48,552 nucleotides of DNA from the IMG/VR virus record IMGVR_UViG_3300024507_000359, positions 1-48,552 of that record. The stretch is one strand, 5' to 3'. The position numbers and the translations under genes are program-made. The DNA is from a virus. Positions 23,144 through 31,191 of the stretch are shown here, one piece after another; position 1 is the stretch's first letter; every line of letters starts with the position of its first letter. The notes beneath the pieces are model-generated. The model was given only the letters and a program-made list of their open reading frames with translations, made no database searches and was not told the origin of the DNA.

Positions 23144-23968
23144 ATGATTAAAAGAAATACAGGCGCTGGTGGGTTGTCGAGAAAATTACTCACTATTCTA
23201 GTAACGGCTGCAATGCCATTATCGGGTGTCGCTGTAGCTCAGTCTTCGGCAACAGGTCCAAACAAAGTTTATATCGAGCAGGTAGGAAATAGCAATACTA
23301 TTACCATTCAGCAAGTAGGCGGAACTAATAGTGTTGGCGGTATTTTAACAGATACATTGAGCGTTGATAATACCGGTCTTACAACTCTAACTCCTACAGC
23401 AGCTAGCGATACAAACTATGGTTACATTAACGGTAGTACAAACACAGTTGCTATAACGCAAACAGGTAACGCTAACTCTAGTCAGTATAGTATTAGAGGA
23501 AATCTTAATTCGTATACTAGCACAGTATTAGGAAACAGCAATAAGACCAAGTTAAACATTGGTACTAGTTCTAGTGCTACTAATCTAAGAAATACAGTTA
23601 CAGAAACAATAACAGGTGATACTAACATTATTATTCAAGATATTATTGGTAATGATATTTCTAGCACAACAACTATTTCTGGTAATTCAAACGAAGTAAC
23701 CAAAGAGTTAAAAACTACTAACGGTGACAGCATTTTATCTATTACAGGGAATAATAACATAGTTAATTCTCAACAAATCGATGCAGGTGGCGCAAATGGC
23801 CACTATGTAAAAAATGTTATTGTTGGTAGTTACAATAGTATTACTACTCAACAACAAGGAACTAACGACACCACGATCGATTTAAAAACAACCGGTGATC
23901 ATAACACTATTACAGTACGAACAAGTAGTTCAGCTATTGTTTCACCAGTTACAGCAATCGCGAGGTAA
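23144..23968 (+). CDS. Curlin-repeat protein (CsgA/CsgB-like)
   Basis: 274 residues. A long signal peptide ends Val-Ala-Val-Ala-Gln (about residue 33). The mature part is a chain of repeats such as Val-Tyr-Ile-Glu-Gln-Val-Gly-Asn-Ser-Asn-Thr-Ile-Thr-Ile-Gln-Gln and Asn-Thr-Val-Ala-Ile-Thr-Gln-Thr-Gly-Asn-Ala-Asn, matching the Gln-x-Gly-x-x-Asn strand-loop-strand units of amyloid curlins. The repeats are less regular than in E. coli CsgA. It is probably a secreted amyloid or an adhesin subunit for the CsgG pore. Confidence 0.85.
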   Translation: MIKRNTGAGGLSRKLLTILVTAAMPLSGVAVAQSSATGPNKVYIEQVGNSNTITIQQVGGTNSVGGILTDTLSVDNTGLTTLTPTAASDTNYGYINGSTNTVAITQTGNANSSQYSIRGNLNSYTSTVLGNSNKTKLNIGTSSSATNLRNTVTETITGDTNIIIQDIIGNDISSTTTISGNSNEVTKELKTTNGDSILSITGNNNIVNSQQIDAGGANGHYVKNVIVGSYNSITTQQQGTNDTTIDLKTTGDHNTITVRTSSSAIVSPVTAIAR

Positions 23969-23971
23969 GTC

Positions 23972-25066
23972 GTGCGTAAGATACTAGGCCTTTTATGCTT
24001 GTTGGCAGCAACCAGCACAATGGCTGGTATCGGCGTGGTTGCCGATAACAAAGGTACCGCGTGTGAAATACAACGTAATAAGAACAAACTACCGGGACAG
24101 AAAGGTTCAGAAATTGAAAGTATGGATACTTATGTCACCGGTGCGTGTTCTAGCAATATTACATTCAAAGATGATACAAAATTAAAGGTCACAGAAAATA
24201 GTCGATTAGTCATTGACGACTTTGTCTATGATCCTAAAAAATCTGATGCTGGTAAACTTGCTGTTAAAGTAGGTATGGGCACAGTACGTTACGCTAGCGG
24301 TCAAATAGCAAAGAATAACCCACAACAGGTAGCTATAAACACACCTACAGCAACAGTAGCAGTACGTGGTACTGACTTTACTATGACAGTGGACGAAGCA
24401 GGACAATCATTAGTTGTTTTAGTTCCTAGTTGTAAAGATGAGAAAGATGTAAAAACCTATGAGCTTGAAGAGCAACGCTGTCGAGTAGGTAAAATCGAAG
24501 TTAGCACACAAGCAGGTACAGTAATATTAGATAAAGCATTTGAAGGCACGTATGTAACCAGCATAACAGCAGTACCTACACCACCTGTGGTAATGAACAT
24601 TATCGAAGGTAAAATTAATAACAATTTAATTTTGTCTCAGCCAAAAGAAGTCGCTGAAGCGATTAAAGAACATAAAAAAACAAAACAGGATAAAGAATTT
24701 GAAGAACTAGAAGCAGAAGCACAAAGACAAATGATGCAAAGAATTGAGCGTGCTAGAGAAGAGTTAAACAAAGCTGAAGTATTACCATTTACGTATGCAT
24801 CTGGTGAAAAAGGATGCAATCCAAGCACACAGGTTTGTGTGGCCTGGGAAAAGAATGATTCTACAGATATGCAGAGCAAAGGCAAAGGCATTGCCTACAG
24901 AACTAACGAAGATCACTATGCAGAAGTAAAAACACAAGGTTATAGTTCAAACACTACAGTAGCTATTATTCATAATGATGCATATGCTTCAACAATCATT
25001 GGAGATGGATCGCCTGGTGGAAACGTTGTTATTATTAAACAAAATACAGGTGTGTTAAGACGATGA
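23972..25066 (+). CDS. FecR-domain exported protein
   Basis: 364 residues from GTG at 23972. Signal peptide 1-19. Residues 45-150 are a FecR domain (Thr-Tyr-Val-Thr-Gly, Leu-Val-Ile-Asp-Asp-Phe-Val-Tyr-Asp-Pro, Ile-Asn-Thr-Pro-Thr-Ala-Thr-Val-Ala-Val-Arg-Gly-Thr). A coiled helix (about 235-270) and a C-terminal strand Val-Val-Ile-Ile-Lys-Gln-Asn-Thr-Gly that resembles a curlin unit follow. FecR-domain proteins beside CHASE2 cyclases are common in bacteria; here both lie in the curli cluster. It overlaps the next gene by 4 bp. Confidence 0.85.
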   Translation: MRKILGLLCLLAATSTMAGIGVVADNKGTACEIQRNKNKLPGQKGSEIESMDTYVTGACSSNITFKDDTKLKVTENSRLVIDDFVYDPKKSDAGKLAVKVGMGTVRYASGQIAKNNPQQVAINTPTATVAVRGTDFTMTVDEAGQSLVVLVPSCKDEKDVKTYELEEQRCRVGKIEVSTQAGTVILDKAFEGTYVTSITAVPTPPVVMNIIEGKINNNLILSQPKEVAEAIKEHKKTKQDKEFEELEAEAQRQMMQRIERAREELNKAEVLPFTYASGEKGCNPSTQVCVAWEKNDSTDMQSKGKGIAYRTNEDHYAEVKTQGYSSNTTVAIIHNDAYASTIIGDGSPGGNVVIIKQNTGVLRR

Positions 25067-26985
25067 AACGTATACTACAATTTTTACTTGGTTTAACAAT
25101 TTGTCTGAGTGCAAATGCACAAACGGGTTATAACGCAATTGCCACAGCCTATGTTACCACTACTATTAGTCAATATGTTGTATTCGATAGCACAATGCAA
25201 CAAGGTGGAACATATACCATGAGTGTATTGGCGCATAACGGAGGTGGACGTGCTGGACAAAGCGATACTGCTAACGTAAAAATAGAATTCTACACAGCAG
25301 GTGGAGCATTAGTAACCAGTGCCAACTCATCGTATAGTGCTAACTTACCAAACCCTAATGCAGTTTGTGGAAATCCTTGTATTGACACCAGTGTTCCTTG
25401 GTCAACATTAACTATCAGTGCAAACCTAAGTGCTGCGCAGGCTGCTACAGTTGCCTATGCTAGAGTTAGTATGTATGGTATTGACGGCAGTTATTGGGCA
25501 GGTGACTACGGTCCTTGGTATCGTGCTCCAACGTTCCAACACAATGGCGGCGGCAATAGATTGTATAACCCAGAATTTGGTCCTTACAATAACATAACAG
25601 CACAAGGTTGGACAAGTAATCCAGGTTTCGGTGCTTGTCAGGGAGCCTGGGGCGGATCAAATGCCTGTATTGTTAACAGTGACGGTATTCCTGGATCTAG
25701 CACAGTTGGACTAGTTGCTAACGCTAACGGCGGCGGTCCAAGCGCAACAGGTGGTACAACAAGTGGTACAGCAGGCGGATATAATAATACTATGACTGTG
25801 ACCAATGCTGGCACAGGAGCAACGGCCGGTAGCCCTCCTCCACCGCCATCCCCAGTTCCTACCGCAATTTACAATCAAGGTATATCAACAGGAACTTATA
25901 TTATCAATCATTATCCAACAAGTAATAACAGTCCTGCGGGGGAAGGTGCTGCAAATGCATTTGATAATAATCCTAATACCAAATATCTAAATTTTGATAA
26001 ACAAAATGCAGGTGTTACAGTTAAATTAAATGCAGGTCGGGTGGTAAATGCGTTTACCATTACAACTGCCAACGATTTTAGTGGTCGTGATCCAACTAGT
26101 TATAAACTATACGGAAGTAATGATGGTTCAACTTGGACATTAATTCAACAAGGTAATTTAGACTTAAGTGAAAATCGATTTGCAGTTAGTTCTGAAATTA
26201 CTGTAACTAACACTAACGCCTATGTGTATTATTATATTTTCTTTCCAACAACTAAAGCAGGAGAAGGATGTGGGTTAGATTGTGACTCAATGCAGATTGC
26301 AGAAATTACCTTTTACTATGATGCTAACAATACAACAACATCGACTTCTACAGGTACTGCGGTTAGTAACCCCGGAAGCCTATGTTGTGGAGGTACAGCA
26401 GCACCATTCAACGCTAATACTTCTTTCAATGCAAGGGTGCAGACTTTTCTAAATAGAACAACAGCAGACAGCCAGGTTTATATAGAACAGATTGGGAATT
26501 CAAATACAATAACTGTACAACAAACAGGTACCAAAAATAATTATGTAGATTATTTTGGAAACGGCAGTTTCAACAACGTAACTATAACTCAAAGTGGTAA
26601 TGCTTCAACTGTTGTTAATTATATCGAAGCTAATATTGGAACATCGTTATCTGCATCAAATTCAAATACAGTTAATTTAACACAGACTAGTACAGGCGGC
26701 GGTAAAGGAATGTTGATAAATGTTGCAGGATCAAATAATAGTCTAATAGTTCAACAAAAAGATTCGGGCAGTCACTATGCCGAGATTACACTAGAAGGCG
26801 GCAATAAAACTGTAAATATACTACAGCAGGGATCAGCAAATCATATGGCCAATGTAGGCCTATATGGAACCCCAACAAGTTTAACATTAACTCAAAGCGG
26901 TTCTACACAGCAATATTATACCATTACACATACCTGTGCTACAGCAGGTGGTTGCTCTGCTATTACTGTAAATCAAGGACAATAA
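25063..26985 (+). CDS. Secreted adhesin with discoidin-like domain and curlin repeats
   Basis: 640 residues. Signal peptide 1-19 (ends Ala-Asn-Ala-Gln). Residues 20-240 are a Gly/Asn/Ser-rich beta domain with paired Cys, 260-275 a Pro-rich linker, and about 285-425 an F5/8 type C (discoidin) domain: Ala-Phe-Asp-Asn-Asn-Pro-Asn-Thr-Lys-Tyr, Tyr-Lys-Leu-Tyr-Gly-Ser-Asn-Asp-Gly and Ile-Ala-Glu-Ile-Thr-Phe-Tyr. From about residue 465 curlin repeats begin with Val-Tyr-Ile-Glu-Gln-Ile-Gly-Asn-Ser-Asn-Thr-Ile-Thr-Val-Gln-Gln, nearly the same as the start of the 23144 protein. A sugar-binding head on a curlin stalk, exported by CsgG, is the simplest reading. Confidence 0.85.
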   Translation: MKRILQFLLGLTICLSANAQTGYNAIATAYVTTTISQYVVFDSTMQQGGTYTMSVLAHNGGGRAGQSDTANVKIEFYTAGGALVTSANSSYSANLPNPNAVCGNPCIDTSVPWSTLTISANLSAAQAATVAYARVSMYGIDGSYWAGDYGPWYRAPTFQHNGGGNRLYNPEFGPYNNITAQGWTSNPGFGACQGAWGGSNACIVNSDGIPGSSTVGLVANANGGGPSATGGTTSGTAGGYNNTMTVTNAGTGATAGSPPPPPSPVPTAIYNQGISTGTYIINHYPTSNNSPAGEGAANAFDNNPNTKYLNFDKQNAGVTVKLNAGRVVNAFTITTANDFSGRDPTSYKLYGSNDGSTWTLIQQGNLDLSENRFAVSSEITVTNTNAYVYYYIFFPTTKAGEGCGLDCDSMQIAEITFYYDANNTTTSTSTGTAVSNPGSLCCGGTAAPFNANTSFNARVQTFLNRTTADSQVYIEQIGNSNTITVQQTGTKNNYVDYFGNGSFNNVTITQSGNASTVVNYIEANIGTSLSASNSNTVNLTQTSTGGGKGMLINVAGSNNSLIVQQKDSGSHYAEITLEGGNKTVNILQQGSANHMANVGLYGTPTSLTLTQSGSTQQYYTITHTCATAGGCSAITVNQGQ

Positions 26986-27140
26986 TGACACAAGCAGACG
27001 AAGATTTTCTTCGTCTTCTCCATAAGCAAATGGCTGAACATCGTAAAGATCAAGGTCTTACGACTATACGTGCTTTGGAAAGACGTAAAAACGAACAACA
27101 ACAAAAACCTAACAAGAAACCTACACCCAAAAACAGATAA
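26985..27140 (+). CDS. Small basic hypothetical protein
   Basis: 51 residues from the ATG overlapping the previous stop (TAATG). The N-terminal half is helical (Glu-Asp-Phe-Leu-Arg-Leu-Leu-His-Lys-Gln) and the C-terminal half is rich in Lys, Asn, Gln and Pro. Nothing suggests export. Function unknown. Confidence 0.6.
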   Translation: MTQADEDFLRLLHKQMAEHRKDQGLTTIRALERRKNEQQQKPNKKPTPKNR

Positions 27141-27143
27141 ATA
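27138..27143 (+). promoter_or_regulatory. Late promoter motif TAAATA
   Basis: GATAAATATT overlaps the previous stop and lies 4 nt before the ATG of the small lipoprotein. Confidence 0.4.
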
Positions 27144-27147
27144 TTGA

Positions 27148-27291
27148 ATGCTTAAAAAACTATCAATATTATCGCTAGTTTTATTAATATCAGGTTGTGT
27201 GGGAATCCGTTTCTGTAACAAAGACGAATCACCTAGAACTGGCTGCAAGCCTTGGGATCCTGCAACAATATCAGGAGCAACAGCTAGATGA
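27148..27291 (+). CDS. Small lipoprotein in the curli/cyclase cluster
   Basis: 47 residues. The signal peptide (Lys-Lys, Leu/Ile/Ser core) ends in a lipobox Leu-Ile-Ser-Gly-Cys (Cys17), and the 30-residue mature part has two more Cys (23, 33). The stop overlaps the start of the cyclase gene (ATGA), so the two are coupled. It could be a partner of the periplasmic CHASE2 domain; a spanin-type lipoprotein is another option, but no partner is seen. Confidence 0.72.
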   Translation: MLKKLSILSLVLLISGCVGIRFCNKDESPRTGCKPWDPATISGATAR

Positions 27292-29333
27292 AAAAAATAT
27301 TAACCAGTCCTTGGACAGCCTTACTGACATTGGCACTTATTATAAGTATAAGAATTGCCGATCCTGTCTTTGTAGAAAGCATAAGACTACGCTACTTTGA
27401 CACACTAATTACAGCCAAAGAGCCTACAGTTAACAACATTGTAACAGTAAATATCGACGAAGAAGCACTAGGCAAATACGGGCAGTGGCCTTTACCAAGA
27501 GCCAAGTATGCAGAAATCATTCGAGATTTATACCAAAGAGGCGCAGGTGTTGTTGTACTCAACGTGCTTATGCCGGAACCGGATCGTACCGGCGGTGATG
27601 GTGCGCTAGGGCAAGCTCTAAAGCAATATCCTGTAATCTTAGGATCAGCACCTGCACAACAGACTAAGAACACTCCTAGGGTATCTGGAGCAGCAGTTCT
27701 TAATCCTGAATGGCTAGATCAAATTGTACAATATCCCGGCCTTATTGCCAATGTACCTATACTAGAACAAAATGCCGCAGGTGTAGGCATTACAAACACA
27801 CTACCGGAAGTTGACGGTGTTAATCGTCGTATGCCACTAATTGTTACAGTAGATGGCAAACTATATCCAAGTCTAAGTTTAGAAACTCTACGTGTTGCTG
27901 CCAACGACAATACCTTCCAGGTTAAGTTGTTTGAAGGTGGTGTTGAGAAAATGCGTATTCCACAGTTCGGTCCTATTAGCACAGATCCATTGGGTCGTGT
28001 ATGGATTGACTGGAGTCAAGAAGGTCGTAGCTTTAGTCTAACCAACCTTCCAAAAGATCTACACGGTGCTATTGTTATTGTAGGACCAACAGCCGCAGGT
28101 ATCGGCAATCCATTGCCCACAGCCAAAGGTGCAGTATGGCCACACGAAGTACAGGCAGCAGTTATTGGTACTATGGTCAACGGTGTTGTTATTCAACGTC
28201 CTGATTATGCAGACGGAGTTGAAATTATATCGTTAGCAGTTGCTGGTATTTTATTATTATTTTTAACAAGGTATGTTTATGTCGGTCTGGCTACAACGAT
28301 TGTGTTGGCTGTTGGCGGCGTTATTGCTAGTCGCTACGCTTTCTCTGACTTTCTATTCTTATTTGACGCTACTACGTTTACCGCTGGAACAATACTGGTC
28401 GCTTTGCACGCCTACGGTGTTAAGTTCGTCTCAGAATTCTTACAAAAGCAAGCCATAAAGAAACAGTTTGCTGGCTATTGCAGTAAAGAAGTTGTAGAGA
28501 TGCTACAAAAAGATCCGGACTTAATCAAACGTGGTGTACGTAAAGACGTATCAGTTATGTTCAGCGACCTACGTGGCTTTACTCCAATTGGTGAACACTA
28601 TGGTGATGACGTTGCCGGACTTGGCAAATATATGAACGGCTATATGGATGCTATCAGTCGTCCTATTATGGACAACAAAGGTATGGTTATTAAGTACGTA
28701 GGTGACGCAAGTATGCACATACACGGAGCACCTATTGAAGATCCTAATCACGCTCGTACTATTGTTGCTGTTGGTTTACAAATGTTAGATGCAGTTGACG
28801 AATATACCAAAATTATGGAAGCACAAGGCTTACCTCCTGCCGCAATGGGTTGGGGCTGTAATACTGGTATCGGATTTATCGGTGAAATGGGTTCAACTGA
28901 CAGACACAGTTACGACATTTTAGGTGATATGGTTTCAACAGCCGCACGACTAGAAGCACGTTGTAAAGCCTACGGTGTGTTGGCCATTATTGGCGCAGAA
29001 ACATACAACCGTACTAAAGACGACTTCTTCTACTTGTATTTGGATAACCTGCAACCAAAAGGTAAAACTGTAGCAGATGCTATCTACACAGCATTGCGTA
29101 TTAAAGGCAATGAAAACGAATACCAAAAGGCACGTGACACACACAATAAGATGCACGAATTATATAAACTCAAAAAGTTTGATGCGGCTGCTATCTTATG
29201 CGGAGAAATGAAAGGATCGTTTGACGGTCAAATGGACAAGTACTATAAGATGTGGATTGAACGTTGTGAGTTTATGAAACAACAAGACTTGGGCGATGAT
29301 TGGAACGGCGAGTTTATCGCACATGAAAAATAA
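27288..29333 (+). CDS. CHASE2-domain adenylate cyclase
   Basis: 681 residues. A membrane segment (about 5-24) leads into a periplasmic CHASE2 sensor (about 30-305), then three membrane segments (310-385) and a class III cyclase domain (about 410-600). Metal-binding Asp residues are in Phe-Ser-Asp-Leu-Arg-Gly-Phe and Tyr-Val-Gly-Asp-Ala-Ser; the Lys of Ile-Lys-Tyr-Val-Gly-Asp and the Asp of Tyr-Asp-Ile-Leu-Gly-Asp predict ATP as substrate. The usual catalytic Asn of Val-Asn-x-Ala-x-Arg is Ser550 here (Val-Ser-Thr-Ala-Ala-Arg), with Arg kept, so activity is uncertain. A phage receptor cyclase in a curli cluster is unusual; it may rewire cAMP signalling of the host. Confidence 0.93.
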   Translation: MKKILTSPWTALLTLALIISIRIADPVFVESIRLRYFDTLITAKEPTVNNIVTVNIDEEALGKYGQWPLPRAKYAEIIRDLYQRGAGVVVLNVLMPEPDRTGGDGALGQALKQYPVILGSAPAQQTKNTPRVSGAAVLNPEWLDQIVQYPGLIANVPILEQNAAGVGITNTLPEVDGVNRRMPLIVTVDGKLYPSLSLETLRVAANDNTFQVKLFEGGVEKMRIPQFGPISTDPLGRVWIDWSQEGRSFSLTNLPKDLHGAIVIVGPTAAGIGNPLPTAKGAVWPHEVQAAVIGTMVNGVVIQRPDYADGVEIISLAVAGILLLFLTRYVYVGLATTIVLAVGGVIASRYAFSDFLFLFDATTFTAGTILVALHAYGVKFVSEFLQKQAIKKQFAGYCSKEVVEMLQKDPDLIKRGVRKDVSVMFSDLRGFTPIGEHYGDDVAGLGKYMNGYMDAISRPIMDNKGMVIKYVGDASMHIHGAPIEDPNHARTIVAVGLQMLDAVDEYTKIMEAQGLPPAAMGWGCNTGIGFIGEMGSTDRHSYDILGDMVSTAARLEARCKAYGVLAIIGAETYNRTKDDFFYLYLDNLQPKGKTVADAIYTALRIKGNENEYQKARDTHNKMHELYKLKKFDAAAILCGEMKGSFDGQMDKYYKMWIERCEFMKQQDLGDDWNGEFIAHEK

Positions 29334-29369
29334 CTTTACAGAATTATTAGCAGAGTGTACAATAGATCT

Positions 29370-30113
29370 ATGGGTAAAATCATTTCTTTATTGGTATTAC
29401 TTGCCGTATTATATAGCGGGCAATCAAACGCCGCCGGTACCAAACCTGTGCTTATCACCGCTTCGTCGTGGTTAGTAGCAGACGGTAACGGTAATATCAT
29501 TGATAGTAAAAATTCTACAGAACAAAGAAGCATAGCAAGCATTACAAAATTAATGACTGCTATGGTTGTTCTTGATGCGTGGCAGGATCTTCAAGAAGTA
29601 ATAAACGGTTCAACCCGTTCCGAATTGTTACAATTAATGTTAATTAAATCAGACAATAGGGCTGCCGAAGTTCTTTGCGAAAATTATCCCGGGGGTCGTA
29701 GTTCTTGTATAACTGCTATGAATGCCAAAGCACGTACTATGGGATTATCAGAAACACATTATGCAGATGCCAGTGGATTAAACATAATGAATGTTAGCAC
29801 AGCTGAAGAGCTGGTTAAAATTGTTATAGAAGCTAGTAAGTATAATGAAATTACCAAAGCATCTAATATGGGGGAAGGTAAAGTAGAAAAGGTCAGCAAG
29901 AAAAAGAAACGTTTTTTTGTTTACCACAATACCAATCCGTTAGTTGCTACTAAAAATTTTATTGTAAGCAAAACAGGCTATATTCGTGCAAGCGGTGGCT
30001 GTATTGTTATGATGTTAGATACAGAAATAGGACGCCGTATTGTCGTCCTATTGAATAGTAAGAACACGCATACACGTATTCCCGAAGCGTACCAATTGGC
30101 TATAAGCCGTTAA
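29370..30113 (+). CDS. D-alanyl-D-alanine carboxypeptidase/endopeptidase (S11 family)
   Basis: 247 residues from ATG 29370 (a GTG at 29355 in frame is possible). Signal peptide ends Ser-Asn-Ala-Ala-Gly. Penicillin-binding motifs are all present: Ser-Ile-Thr-Lys (SxxK) near residue 58, Ser-Asp-Asn near 94 and Lys-Thr-Gly near 203. The absence of a C-terminal domain makes it PBP7-like. It would trim peptidoglycan peptides in the periplasm, as part of lysis or envelope remodelling. It ends tail-to-tail with the minus-strand cassette. Confidence 0.9.
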   Translation: MGKIISLLVLLAVLYSGQSNAAGTKPVLITASSWLVADGNGNIIDSKNSTEQRSIASITKLMTAMVVLDAWQDLQEVINGSTRSELLQLMLIKSDNRAAEVLCENYPGGRSSCITAMNAKARTMGLSETHYADASGLNIMNVSTAEELVKIVIEASKYNEITKASNMGEGKVEKVSKKKKRFFVYHNTNPLVATKNFIVSKTGYIRASGGCIVMMLDTEIGRRIVVLLNSKNTHTRIPEAYQLAISR

Positions 30114-30481
30114 CTTTTAGGTTTATCTTCTTGTTTTGGTGCAGGAGCCTTTCCGGTCGAATCAAATCCTTTGCTAAAACTTTTATATTTGTGTAGAAGT
30201 TCGTCTAGATCTTTCTTTTCTTGAGCGTTAGCCGCTGCCTCAATTTCTTGACGATATTCTAATACCATTGCAAGTTTAGTGTTTAGTCTAATCATATCGT
30301 TGTCCAACATACGAATACGATCAACAAGTTTAATTAATGTTGTGTTTGCTTCGCTAAGAACAGGTTTAATTTCTTGTGTGGCCCATTGCCAAATGTAGTA
30401 CACAAAATATCCTAATCCCAACGCTGCAATGATAGGAAAACCATACTGGTTAATTGCATCTACTAAATCATTTGTTCCCAT
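30110..30481 (-). CDS. Membrane/coiled-coil protein, holin-like B
   Basis: 123 residues. One membrane segment (about 13-33, Phe-Pro-Ile-Ile-Ala-Ala-Leu-Gly-Leu-Gly-Tyr-Phe-Val) is followed by a coiled coil with Leu-Asp-Asn-Asp-Met-Ile-Arg-Leu-Asn and a charged Pro/Lys tail. The layout and the Phe-Pro-Ile...Gly-Tyr-Phe-Val motif match the product of 30819-31097 in the same cassette, so they are paralogues. Single-pass coiled-coil proteins of this sort are often bacteriocin- or holin-associated; the role is unproven. Confidence 0.75.
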   Translation of the reverse strand: MGTNDLVDAINQYGFPIIAALGLGYFVYYIWQWATQEIKPVLSEANTTLIKLVDRIRMLDNDMIRLNTKLAMVLEYRQEIEAAANAQEKKDLDELLHKYKSFSKGFDSTGKAPAPKQEDKPKS

Positions 30482-30485
30482 ATTA

Positions 30486-30635
30486 TCATCCTATTAAAGG
30501 TCTAAAACAATTCACTACAGGTTTCCAGGCTGCTTCATAACCAAATAAAAAACCTATAGCAAAACCAATTGCTGCGCCAATCAAACTAAATTTTAATAGG
30601 TCGCTGTCGCGCCATATTGCTTCATTCTTTATCAT
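30486..30635 (-). CDS. Small single-pass membrane protein
   Basis: 49 residues, ATG at 30635. A Gly/Ala/Ile/Phe-rich membrane segment covers about residues 17-33 (Leu-Ile-Gly-Ala-Ala-Ile-Gly-Phe-Ala-Ile-Gly-Phe). It overlaps the end of the gene before it by 14 bp and ends 5 bp before the start of holin-like B. Function unknown; part of the minus-strand membrane cassette. Confidence 0.7.
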   Translation of the reverse strand: MIKNEAIWRDSDLLKFSLIGAAIGFAIGFLFGYEAAWKPVVNCFRPLIG

Positions 30636-30819
30636 TTTTTATTGCTCCGTCTACAATAAACTTTTCAATGTCTGTTACTTTTCTTAGGTATTGTCGGCCG
30701 TTGATGTTGATCAACTTAAAATAATCTCCGCCCTTCCAACCCAACTTGTCAGAATTAAATTCTTCATCTAATATAATTCCATTTGGGCTGCAATCCCAAT
30801 TGTAGTCTATGTATAACAT
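30622..30819 (-). CDS. Small hypothetical protein
   Basis: 65 residues, acidic, with Trp-Lys-Gly-Gly-Asp-Tyr-Phe-Lys-Leu in the middle and an Arg-Gln-Tyr-Leu-Arg-Lys turn, likely a small beta fold. It shares one base with the gene before it and overlaps the next. No known family. Confidence 0.7.
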   Translation of the reverse strand: MLYIDYNWDCSPNGIILDEEFNSDKLGWKGGDYFKLININGRQYLRKVTDIEKFIVDGAIKNDKE

Positions 30820-31097
30820 CAGTCTCTCCTTGCGTCTTCTTTTCCTTCATTAGCAGCAAGTCTATCTACGTTTGGTCGCACTCCGATTACATAGCTCAAA
30901 AGAGCATCAATTTTAACCAAATCATTATTCATAGTTTGGACGCGATTATCTAGGGCGCCAATGATATTCTTTAGTCCATTAACACTTCCGTTTACACCTT
31001 GCAGGATAAACTTAACGGTTAAGAATACAAAATAACCAGCCGCACAGGCTGCTGCAATTGGGAATCCAACTTGACCTACTAGTTTTAAAAATTCCAT
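30819..31097 (-). CDS. Membrane/coiled-coil protein, holin-like A
   Basis: 92 residues, ATG at 31097 behind GGGAGCGA (the longer frame to 31346 crosses the divergent promoter and is not used). One membrane segment (about 10-32, Phe-Pro-Ile-Ala-Ala-Ala-Cys-Ala-Ala-Gly-Tyr-Phe-Val) is followed by a coiled coil. Paralogue of holin-like B. It is first in a four-gene minus-strand cassette with a late motif in front. Confidence 0.78.
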   Translation of the reverse strand: MEFLKLVGQVGFPIAAACAAGYFVFLTVKFILQGVNGSVNGLKNIIGALDNRVQTMNNDLVKIDALLSYVIGVRPNVDRLAANEGKEDARRD

Positions 31098-31123
31098 TTT
31101 TCGCTCCCGGGATTTTATATACG

Positions 31124-31129
31124 TATTTA
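31124..31129 (-). promoter_or_regulatory. Late promoter motif TAAATA (minus strand)
   Basis: On the minus strand GTTAAATACG lies 26 nt before the ATG of holin-like A. Its leader shares CCGGGAGCGAA with the csgF leader, where a TAAATAC is at nearly the same distance. Confidence 0.55.
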
Positions 31130-31134
31130 ACTCA

Positions 31135-31163
31135 TTGACAAGATCTTTAACTGGTGCTATAAT
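31135..31163 (+). promoter_or_regulatory. Sigma-70 promoter, extended -10
   Basis: TTGACA (31135-31140), 17-bp spacer ending TGC, TATAAT (31158-31163). It points right, opposite to the late motif just to its left, so the early and late units diverge here. Confidence 0.88.
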
Positions 31164-31191
31164 ATACACATATTTCAGAAAGCGAGCTATT

